A stretch of 64,000 nucleotides of DNA from DASPLX01 sp035627375. GTDB taxonomy: Bacteria > Pseudomonadota > Gammaproteobacteria > Burkholderiales > Burkholderiaceae_D. The notes under the pieces were generated by a model, which saw nothing but the letters and a program-made list of their open reading frames with translations, made no database searches and was not told the DNA's origin. Position 1 is the first letter of the stretch; each line of letters starts with the position of its first letter. Positions 44,301-56,300 of this stretch are shown here, one piece after another. The translations under genes were made by a program, and so were the position numbers. The DNA lies in contig DASPLX010000037.1 of assembly GCA_035627375.1 (NCBI GenBank), positions 62,001 to 126,000 of the forward strand. The letters run 5' to 3'.

Positions 44301-47300
44301 CGCAAGATCTATCGCGTGAGCACGAGCGGCCACATCACGGTCGAGGAATACGATACGCTCAAGCGGCTGGTCAAGGTCACGCAAGCGGGCACGCTGCTGG
44401 CGGGCTGGTCCACGCGCAGCGAGGCGGCCTTGTCGGCCGATGCATTGAAGGCCGTGGTCGAGTCGGGCGCGCAAGCGGCCGACAACCGCGTGACCAGGAC
44501 CGTCTACAACGACGACGGCGCAGCGATGTTCCAAGTCGGACCGCGCGGCGAGGTGACCAAGACGGCCTACGGCAGATTCGGCGAAGAAGCGTACCGGATC
44601 AGCTATGCCGAGCTGTACAGCGGCACGGTCGGCGCCAGCACGCTGGAAAACTACTACCACGGCACGCCGTCGCATCGCAGCGCCGACGACCGCCTGACGA
44701 CGGTGGTCAAGGACCTGGCGAATCATTTCATCTATGCGATCGACGGCGAAGGCAGGGTCACGCGCACCCGTCTCAACACTTTCGGCCAGCCGGAGCGGGT
44801 GGAAGAGCTCGGCCATGGGTTCGACGCTTGGAGCATGCGCAGCCTGCCGCTGCCGGACCACTCGGTTCTGCTCGACGAGCTGGAGGAGCTGTACGACGAC
44901 GGCGGCAACCGCGTCGTCAGCCGGTCGGTCTACGACAATGCGGGTCGGCTGTGCTACGTGCAGGACGCCAGCGACCACGTAGTCGGCTACACCTACGGCG
45001 TGGCCGATGAGGTGACCGTCACGACCCGGTACTACAACAGCGGCTCATTCGCGCCGACCACGGACGGCAGCAACGGCGAGTACACGGCGCCGACGGCGAC
45101 GGTTGCCGGAGCGGCGGCATCGGATCGCCGGGAAGCGGTGCTGCAGGCACCCGACGAGCGCAAGGTCTATCGCGTCGATACCGCCGGCCGCATCACGGTT
45201 GAGGAATACGACCAGCTCAAGCAGCTGATCAAGGTCACGCAAGCGGGAACCGTGCTGGAAGGCTGGAGCACGCGCAGCGAGACGGCGTTGTCGGTCGCCG
45301 TGCTGAAGAACCTGGTGGAGTCGGGCGCGCAAGCGGCCGACAACCGCGTGAGCCGGACGGTGTACGACGAGGCCGGCAACGCGGTGTACCAGGTCGGGCC
45401 GCGCGGCGAAGTGACGAAGACGGTCCGTGGCGAGTTCGGCGAAGTGGAGCACCAGATCGCCTATGCCAAGCTGTACAGCGGCGCGTTCACGCTGAGCGAC
45501 CTGAGCACCTACTATAGCGAAACGACGACGCCGTCGAACCTGAGCACGAACGACCGCAAGTCCGCGCTCGTGCGCGATGCCGTCAACCGTCGCGAATTCC
45601 GGATCGATGCCGGCGGCTACGTCACGTCGGAAACCTTCAACCGCCACGGCGAGGTCGAAAGCCGCACCCGCCTGGCGGCAAGGATCGGGAATTGGGATGC
45701 CGATGCGCCGATCCCGGGACTCGACGACCTGGACGGCATGCTGGATGCCGAGAGCGACTCGACCACGTACTTCCAATACAACGCCGCCGGCCAGGTGACG
45801 CGCCGGATGGACGGCGAGAAAAACGTCGTGGAGACGACCTACACCCGCTTCGGCCAAGTGGCCCGGACCCGCGAATACGCGAACGAGGGGAACTGGTCCA
45901 ACGGTACGATCTCTGTCGATCCCGATGACGCGGACCGGATCAGCGGCAACGTCTACGACGAGACGGGACGACTGGAATACGCGATCAATCACGAAGGCGC
46001 CGTCAACCGGAACGTGTACGACGCCTACGGCCTGGTGGCGACCAACGTGGCCTACGCGACGCGCCTGGCCTGGCCGGCGGACGAAGCCGCGCTCAAGACG
46101 GCGTTGACGACGCTGGCCAACGGCAACAATGCGCAGGATCAATACAGCGGCGTGCTGCGCAATGCCGCCGGCGAAGTGACCGACCGGATCGATGCGGAAG
46201 GCCGGGTCGTGCACCTCGTCTACAACCGGTTTGGCGAGGTGGCGGCGGAAACGGTGCATGCGCAACGCTTGACGCCGTTGTCGAAGACGCACCTGGTGCT
46301 GAGCGCCGGTGACGTGGACGAAATCGACGCGCATGCGGCCGACCGCCACGTCTCGCTGGCGCGCGACGCCGCCGGCAACGTGATCATGGAGGTCGACGAG
46401 AACGGCGGCATCCGCGAATACGTCTATGACCGGCTGGGCCGGCGCGTACTGACCATCGAACATGCCACGCCGACCACGCCGCGCACCGAAGCCAACCGCG
46501 TGTTGAGCGCCGCCGACGTGCAGGCGTTGACCGCCCTCGGCAAGACGATCGTCGCGGCGGACCGTTACCAAGCCAGTCTCTACGATGCCGACGGCCGGCT
46601 CAGCTATACGATCGACGGCAAGGGTGCCGTCAAGCATTTCCGCTACGACAGCCGGGGCGACCGGATCGTCCAGGTGCACTACGCGAAGCGGTTGACGACG
46701 TGGCCGTGCCAGGACGTGCTGACCGAGGCGGACCTGTTGCAGGTGCTGCAAGTCGATGCCGCCAACGACCGTTACGAGGCGCAATACCAGAACGCGCTCG
46801 GCCAAGTCGAGGCCGCCATCGATGCCGCCGGCAATGTGGTGGAATACGGCTACGACGAGGGAGGGCGTGTGGTCAGCGTCGTGCGCCGCGCCAATCCGCT
46901 GCCGGCGCGCACGGCGACCGCCATGACGCTGAACAAGGCGGAGATCGACGGCATCGTCCTTAATCCCGAGAAAGACCGTTACGAAGCCAAGGTCTACGAC
47001 CAGGACGGGCGATTGAGCGCCGAAATCGATGCGCTGGGCGGGTTGAAGATGTACCGCTACGACGGCTACGACCGGGTCACGCGCATCATCGAGCGCGCTA
47101 ACCGCGTCACGATCAACGGCGATGCCTGGCCGTCCGGGCCGCTGTCGGAGGCGGACATCCTGGCGGCGATCGAGGACGTTCAAGTCAACGCGAACGATCG
47201 TGTGCGCTACACGATCTACCAGGGCGCGACGCAATACGCCATCGATGCCGAGCGCAACGTCGTGGCGACGCTCCACGATGCATTCGGCCGGGTGACGGCC

Positions 47301-50300
47301 GTCACGCGCTATCCGCAGAAACTGACCGTCGATCCCGAGACCCTGAGCGCAATCGATAACGATACCGTCAACGCCTTATCGGTCGTGGACAGCCAAGGCG
47401 TCGGTCCGGCTACCGTTCGGACCCAATACGACCGGGCCGGACGCGTCGTTTCCGTGAAGGATGCATTGAACCGGGAAACCACGACGGCCCATGACGACGC
47501 CGCGGCGATCGGCCAGAGCGTAACGGTGTACGTGCCGGGCTCGGGCGCCGGCTACACGACGGTGACCCGCGTGGTCAGCGCGTCACAGCGCGTGACGCAT
47601 GCCGACGGCAGCCAGACGCTCAGCCTGTTCGATGCCGACGGATTGCTGATCGAGAAGACCGAGGGCTACGGCAGCGCGGATGCCGTGACCACGCGCTATG
47701 CCTACAATGGCTTCGACCTGTTGACGACCGCGATCGACGCGCGCGGCGTCGCGCTGGCGGAATCGAACGGCGCCTGGGCCCAGGCCGAACGTGCGGCGCT
47801 CGGCTATCCGGCGAACAAGGCCGCCGACCATGCGCAATTGACGGCCGCCGAGAAACGGACCCTGCTGGCGAAGTACACGATGACGAAGGCGTACGACGCC
47901 AACGGCCGTGTCGTTTCCATCACCGACGCGACCGGCGCCACGGAGGCGATGAGCTACGACGCGTTCGGCAATGTCGTCGAACAAACCAATGCGTTGCTCG
48001 GCAAGACCGTCAATTACTACGACAAGCTGAATCGACGGACATTGAGCATCGATCCGGCGCGCCGCTTCACGCGCACCGACTACGACGACGTGCTCAACAA
48101 GCGTACCGTCACGCGCGGCGGCGTGGCAGACGATGTCGCGTACGACGTCGACAATCCGCCGGACAGCCTGCTGGCGCCGCTCGATACGATCGCGACGTCC
48201 TATGACAAGCTCGGGCAGGCGGAGGAGACCAGGCAGACCCAGCCCGGCCAGGCCGAGCGCAAGGTGACGGAACAATACAATGCCTTCGGCGAGCGCAAGT
48301 CGCGCACGGTGTATGCCGCCGACTTCACCAGCGCGACCACAACCTATGCCTACAACAAGCTGGGCCGCCTGCAATCGGAGACGCTGACGGGCCAGCCCAG
48401 CGACGGCTTGGCCGTGGTGAATCGGTACGAGTACGATGCTCGCGGCAACCTGATCGCCAAGCGCCAGGCGTACGGTTCGGCCGAGGCGCGCGTGACCGTC
48501 TACAAGTACGATGCGGCCGGCCAGTTGAAGAGCGAAGGTACGGAGTCAGCGGTCTCGGTATATTCCGAGGCGAACGGGTGGCAGAGCCTGGTGCTGACCA
48601 AGACCTACGAGTACGATGCGCGCGGACGCACGGTCGAGAGCAAGGATGCCGCCGGAAATATCGCACGGACCTACTACAACGTTCTCGGCCATGCGGTGGC
48701 CACGGTCGATGCCGCGGGCATGCTGACGGCGATGCGAGTCGATCCGGCGGGCAACGCCTACCGAATCGACGTCTATGGCATCGCGGTCCCGGTGACCGCC
48801 GTGACCGTCGTCGACGGCGTGGCGCAATCCGGCACGCCGCCGACCGGTTCGGCGAGCAACGTGCGCACCGTCAATTACCGTTATGACGCCGCCAACCGCA
48901 AGATTGCTGCGGAAACCGCCAACGTGCTGCTGGGCGAGTTCGATCGCACGATGAGCGGCGCCGGGAACTACGTCAGCTACGTCGGCGACATCGAGGAAAG
49001 CTTCGCCTACGATGCGGCCGGCAACCTGATCAAACAGATCGATGCCAACGGTAACGTGGTGCGCCATTGGTACGACCAGGCCGGACGCCGCATCCTGACG
49101 GTGGACCAGGAAAAATTCGCGACCGCCTATACCTACACGGCGGATAGCGTGACGGAGAAACGTTTCGGCTCGGCGGTGAGCTTGGCGGCCAGCGTGCTCG
49201 ACAACAGCAGGACGCAGGGGCAGATCGATGCCATCGTCGCCAACGCGCAAGCCAACACCGATGCCGCGACCGACAACGAGGCGCGCCAGGTCCGGGAGAA
49301 GAAGACCACGTACAACGGCGCGGGCGACGTGCTGAAGACCGAAATCAAGATCGGCGCCGAATGGGCGACCACGACCTATACCTACAACGGCATCGGCAAG
49401 CGCGCGACCATGACAGACGCCGACGGCGTGACGACGACCTATCTCTACGATGGCGCGGGACGCCTCGTCAAGGAGAGCGTCGAGATGGAAGTGATCGACG
49501 AAAACGGCAACAACATCGGTTCGCAGATCGGCGGCGTCGCCGCGGATTACACCGACGCGAACGGCTATCGACGCTGGAAGCTGAACGGCGCCGCCGACGC
49601 CGCGGTGCAGGAAACCCAATTCGCCTACGATGGCGTCGGCCAGTTGCGGCAGACGACGCGCAAGGGCGGAGCCGGCGTGGCCGACCGGGTCACCAAGTAC
49701 CGTTACGATGCGGCCGGCAACCTGGTTGCACAGCGCGATGCCGCGCTGTACGGCTGGACGACCTATGCCTATGACGCGGCGGGCAACCGTACGCTGACCG
49801 CGCGCGTGATGACCAACGCCGACAATGTCAAGACGGCGGTGGCGACCAGCGTCGCTTACGACGCGCTTGGCCGTGAACTTCGCAGCACCGACTTCACTCG
49901 CGTGGGCGCCGTGACGACCGACGACGGCGCGCCGATGGCCGACTTGTCCGGTGTGGGCGGCGCGGCATGGCAGGGCGGCCCCGTGCGCGAGATGCAATAC
50001 GACACCTACGGCCAGATGGTCGCGCGCGGCGAGCGGCTGCGCGACGCGACGACCTACACCCTGCAGGAATACTTCGCCTACGACGGCGCCGGGCGCCTGT
50101 GGAAGACCAACCAAGGCAGCGGCCGCGACCAGATCTTCGTGCGCGACGCGAACGGCAATGCGACCCTGACCTTGAACACGGGCGGCACCGCCGACCTGCG
50201 CGGCATGACGTTGGCGCAGGTCGCCGCGTTGTCCGCCGCGCAACTGTCCGGCATGACGATGGCCGTCTCGGTCTACGATGGGCGCGGCAACCTGGTGGAA

Positions 50301-53300
50301 ACCATCACGCCGCGCGGCAGCGTGGCGGAGGTGATGAACCGGATCGCGGCCGGCTTGGGCGAGGTGGAGAACAGCGCCGCCAACGTGACGCTGCAAGTCA
50401 ATTCGCCCACGGTGCCGGTGCCGGTCGGCAGCGTCAATTACGCGACCATGGCGCAGCAAAGCCGCAACATTCACTTCCTGGGACAATTGCAGTCGCAACT
50501 GGCCGCGCCGCCTTACCTCAACCTGACCTATCCGTCGGGAGAGGTGTATTCGCTGTGGCTGAGTTCCTTGACCGTCGATTTGCCCGATACCTCGGGCATC
50601 GGCACCGGCAATGTACGCGCGGTGTACGAAGACGCGGGCGGAGCGGTGTCCGTGGAGGCATACTCGGGCGCCGCCCAGGCGACGCTGCCGATCAACCGGC
50701 ATGCGGGCGCGGGCGGCCATACGATCAGGATCTACAAGCAGATAGGCTCGGATTGGATCCAGATTTCCGAGAAGACGTCGGACTTTGAGACGGGTAGCGT
50801 CTGGGCGCCTGCGTACTATGAAGGGGAACTCGACCCGGACACGAAGGAGTGGTATTACCCGCCGATTCCGCTGACCCCGACGGTGAGCGAGGCCAGCATT
50901 TGGACCACCGCGATCAACCAGATCCACTTCGCGCAACTGCCGGCCGGCACGACCGCGCTCCAGGTTGCCTACCGCATGGCGGGCAGCAATGGCGCCTATA
51001 CCGCAGCGGCCACTCAGCAGGTGACCAGCAACGGCGCGATCTGGGCGATCGCTCCCGCCAGCTTGCCGGTCGGCGCGCTGGAGTTTGCCTATACGGCGAG
51101 CATCAACGGCGCCGCCGTCCAGCAGGGCTCGGGCTTCATCCACAGGACGGGCGCCAGCGTTTCGGTCGCCTTGAACAAGCCGCCGGTGGCGCTGTCGAGC
51201 GCGCCGCAGGCGAATGTCGTGGCGACGGGCGGCGTGTTCGGGATGGGCAATCCGGAAAGCAATGTGTCGTACACGATCTGGCATCGTCACAGCACGGCGC
51301 CGGCGCAAGACATCGTCGAAAAGATCGACATTCCCCTGGCTTCGTTCGCGAACCATGGATTGGCGGCGTTCACGACCGGTCAGACCGACCAATATGTCGT
51401 CAAGATGTTCAATTCCGAGACGAACGAGTTGCTGTACCAGGGCAGCGCGAATGACGGCGATAGCCATATCCGTCTGAATGTCGACGCCAACCTGTGGAAA
51501 TCGCCGCCGAACAACTCGTTCTACCGGATCAAGCTGTACCGCCGCACCGACGATTCGAGCAACGGCTTGCTGTTGATCGGCGAGGATACGATGCGTGTGC
51601 CGATCGCCGGCAGCACCGGCAGCCTGTGGGTGCGCCCGATGGAGCCGAAGCTCTTGATCGCCGGCCAACCCTCCGATATCGCCCAGCGTCACGGCTTCCC
51701 CACGATGCGGCTCGGCTATCGCGTCGCCGGCAGCAATTCGCCGCTGCAATACGTGTCGCTGTCGCAGGCCTCCTTCGTATCCGACTTCGTGACGCGGCGC
51801 GATGTGTACGAGCTCGATCTGCCGAGCCACACGTTCACCCGCAACGTGGCTTATGAATTCGAATACATCGCGGCCGACGAAAACGATGTCATCCGCAATC
51901 GCGGCGGCGGCGTGTTCGTGGTCGACGACGCGGGCCGCGTCAACGTCTCGAGCCAGCCGCTGCCGGTCGGCGGCATCGGCAGCGCCCGCTTCCAATACAA
52001 CGGCTTATTGAGCTTCGTCGATATCGCGCGCGGCGGCAATGGCGATCCGAACGCGGCGCCGGCCGGCACGCAGGCGAAGGTGATGTTCCGCCCGGCCGGC
52101 GCGAGCGGTTGGTCGCCGGAAATGGCGATGAGCGCGGACAGCGCGTTGCCGGGTTGCTTCAACTGGAATCATCGCAACCTGTCCGACAATGCGCCGGGCA
52201 CCTATGAATTCGTGGTCACCGTGTACGACGCCAACGGCAAGGCGGTCAACCAGGTGGCAGGACGGGTCGAGCTGGGCCAGACGCCGGCGTTGTTGAATTA
52301 CGGCCGCCGGCAGGATTATCCCGGCATGGTGAAGGTGCGCGGCGTGCCGGCCGGCACGGCCTCCGTCCAGGTCGCTTTCACGACCGGCGGCGTCACCACC
52401 CAGGTCAACGTCCATGCCGCGCCGAACGAGACCGGCCTGTTCTATTGGGATCCGTCGGCCCACGGCCTGGGCAATGCCAGCGGCAGCTATACCGTGACGG
52501 CCAAGGACGGCAGCGGCGCGGTGCTGGCGACCTACGGCGGCACGCTCAATCTAGCGCAGGGGGCGCAGACAGTGCAGGGCGGACGCACCGGCGGCGGCGC
52601 CGTCACCGACGGTCCGATCAACGTCGCGCAGTGGAAGTGGAAGCTCGGCGGGCTGGATACGGCGTCGTTGGCCACGCATAAGACACGGCGCTTCGACGCC
52701 TTCGGCGAGTTGATCGCGGACACCGATGCGCTGGGCAACACGACGCGCATGGAGTACGACACCGCCGGCCGCGTCGTCACGAAGATCCTGCCGCAGACGG
52801 CGTACGAGAATCTCGACGGCAGCTGGTCGAACATCACGCCGGACGTCAGCTATGCGTATAGCAAGGGCGGCAGGCTGATCGCCGTGACCGACGAGAACGA
52901 CAAGACGAACCGCTTCAGCTACCTTAGCGGCGCCGACGCGACGACCGGTGCGGCGTTGATCTACAAGGAAATCCATGCCGACGGCGGCGTGAAGACCACG
53001 CATTACAATGCCCACGGTCAGGCCGATGTGATACGCAACGAGATCGGCTTCGTGACCCGGCAGCAATATGACGACAACGGCAATCTGGTCAGCATCAAGA
53101 ACTGGACCAAGCTGCCGGGTGAGGCGAACGAGGTCGAGGTGTCCGAGAACTACACCTATGACGCGCTGGGCAACCGCACCAGCCATACGCAGCAGGGCTA
53201 CGAGCTGGCGCTCACGCGGCAGACCAGCAGCGCCTCCATGAGTTACCCGACCCCGATCGAGAGCTACGCGTCGTACTCCGCCACGGATAAGACGTATTAC

Positions 53301-56300
53301 GACGAGCGCGGCCGGGTCGTGAAAACGGTGTCGGCGGCCGGCAAGCTCACCAATTACACCTATACCTACAAGGCGGGCACGCTGGGCTTGAACGACGAGG
53401 CCGTCGGCGGCTACGAATTGCGCGTGGACGGCAACGGCGCCCCGTACGCCGCCCTGACGGAAACGGATTATTTCGGGCACAAGACCTATCACAAGGATTT
53501 CGGCGGCAACGAGACGCGCTACCGCTACAACCGCGCCTATCTCGTCTCCGAGACCGGCGCCGTCAACAAGACGTATCAATACTATGCCAACGGCGAGTTG
53601 AAAAGCGTGGCCGGCGCCGGCATGTTGACCCGTTACGGCTACGATGCGAACGGCAGGACAACGACCATCGCGACGTCGAGCCTGGACGGCGTCTCGAGGT
53701 TCTACAACGAGTCCTTGATCGAGTACGACAGCCACGGACGCCAGACCAGGATCGGCGACCGGCGCTCGCATATCACGATCAGCTACGACGCGGCCGGCAA
53801 CGTCCGTCACAAGCGCGCCTATTACGGCCAGTTGCGTTGGATCGGCGCCGGCGAGCAGGACTTCTGGTACACCTACGATCCGATGAACCGCCAAGAGATC
53901 GCCATGGGCCGGGTGGAGATCAACGCCGACAACCAGCGCGTGATCGCCGTCGGCGACAAGGGCGTCACCGTCGACTACGATGCGGCGGGCAATCGCACCA
54001 GCGTGCGCTACGAGGCGGCTGCGCTGGCGAACGGGGCGCAGGGCGATGCGCAGATCGAGACGTATGAGTACGATGCGCAGAACAACATCTTCAAGGCCAG
54101 TTACCAATGGGGGCCGAACGGGGCGAACCTGTCGCAGTCGGTCCAGTATCGCTTCGGCAACGCGGAAAAGCGCGAGGAAATCAATTACACCTCGGCGGCC
54201 GGGGCGCCGGAGGCGTCGCAAACCTATCGGGTGCGCAGCTACGCGTTCCACAACCAAGACCAGGAGACCACGTCGCGCGAAGTCTACAAGGGCGTGTTCC
54301 TCGATTCGTATAACAACAACGTAACATGGCCGGGGCACTCGATCACGCGGGAAGAGGAGAGCTATACCTACAACGCTGACACGCGCCTGCTCGACATGGT
54401 GGAAAGGTCGGAACGCACCTGGAGCTTCGGCTCGCGCGACTGGCTCGCTCGGACCTCGTATACCAAGACCCGCTATTCCTACGAATGGGCGCAGGGCGCG
54501 CGCCAGCGCGGCATCGCGGTCGAGAGCAATTACCGCGAGAACGACGTCTGGAAGCAGGAGGTCAGCGCCGATACGGTGTTCGGCTATGACACCAACGGCC
54601 ACCTGGTGAGCAAGGTGTCGACGAAATATGTGCACGGCGAAGGAAGAGTCGGCACCGCCCCGGGCAAGATCGACAGCCGCGAGATTGCGAAATACGCGTT
54701 CGATGTGAACGGCCAGATGCTGCAGAGCGAGCAATTCTTCGCGCCAGCCAATCCGGACGATGATCACCGTCCGAAGCACTTCAGTACGCATTACGTGGTG
54801 GCCGGCGGCAAGGCGGTCGGTTATCTCTCGAACAAGGGGCAGGAGGTCGCCGGCTACGTCGCGCCGACGCCGGACACGCCGGACCAGGAAACGCCGCTGG
54901 ACACGGTGGCGGCCGACTTCGACCGCAACTTTTCTCCGGTCAATCAGGTCAGCAGCGCCGGTGCCGGCGGCGGGTCGATGCGCTATACGGTGCGCGCCGG
55001 CGACACGTTGCAATCGATCGCGCAAACCGTCTGGGGCGACAGTTCCTTGTGGTTCCGGATCGCCGAAGCCAACGGCGTGAGCGAGGGCGGCTTGCGGGTC
55101 GGTCAGGCGATCCGCCTGCCGAACAACGTGGTCAGCAATCAACACAATGCCAGCACCAGCAGGGCGCAGAGCGGGCTGGTCAATTCGCTGGGGTCGATCG
55201 CGCCGCAGCAGTGCAATACGGCGCAGGTGCTGATCATCGCCGCGATCGGCATCGCGGCGACCACGTTGACCGGCGGCTTGGCCGCGGTGGCGGCGGGCGC
55301 GGTGCTGGGCGTGGCATCGACCAGCCTGGTGCCGATGATCATCGGCGGCGCGGTCGGCGGCGCGGCCGGCAACCTGGCGAGCCAGGCGGCGGGAGTCGGC
55401 CTGGGCGTGCAAAAAGAGGTCAAGCCGGGAGAGGTCCTCGCCGCGGGCGTCACGGGCGGCCTGGGCGCGGCGGTCGGTCCGCTGGTAGGCGGCGTGGTCA
55501 AGGATCTGGCGCCGCTGGCCAGACAACTGACCCAGGTGGCGGTAGCCGGTGTGCAGAACGTCGCCAAGCAATCCTTGGAGAACGCCTTTGCCGGCCGGCG
55601 CAATGGGATCGACGTGTTCGAAACGGTGGGCGCGATGGCAGGCCGGGCGCTGGCCCTGGCCGACGACGGCACGCCGCGCACCCTGGCCAATCTCGGCAAG
55701 TGGGTGCCGAGGGCGGCAGCGACCGAGTTCGGCTTGAACCTGGGAAGCAGCGCTTTGCGCAGCCTGGCCACTGGGCGGGCGATCCACGCCGGGCAATTGC
55801 TCGGGGATGCCGTCGGACAGACGGGGCTGGGCATCCTGGGCGACGTGCTGGAAGCGGGACGCGGCGGGTGGCTGTCGGACTATGACACCGAGCGCGCCAT
55901 TACCGAAACGCGGACGCGCAGAATCCAGGCGGAATTGCGGGAGACCCAGGCCATGCTGGAGGCGCTCGGCCAAGATATCCGAGACTGGAAACTGCCTTCG
56001 GAGTCCGCCGAACGCGAGGCAAAGCGGCTCGGACTGTATTCGTTGCGCGGCGAGCCGGCCGGGTTGCCGGGTACGCAGGAAACCAGTTTCGGCCAGTTCG
56101 CCTGGTCGGGTACCGACGGCATCAGCCTGGCATCCTATCGCGGCGGCCACTCGCTGCTCAGGCATGAAACGCAATGGGTCACCGCGCGGCGCGGCGACAG
56201 CCTGTTCGGCATCGGCGCCAGGATGCAGGTCAGCAACGCGGACATGCTGGGCGCCAATCCGGCATACGCCGATCCCGCCAACGCCTTGCGCGCCGGCGAT

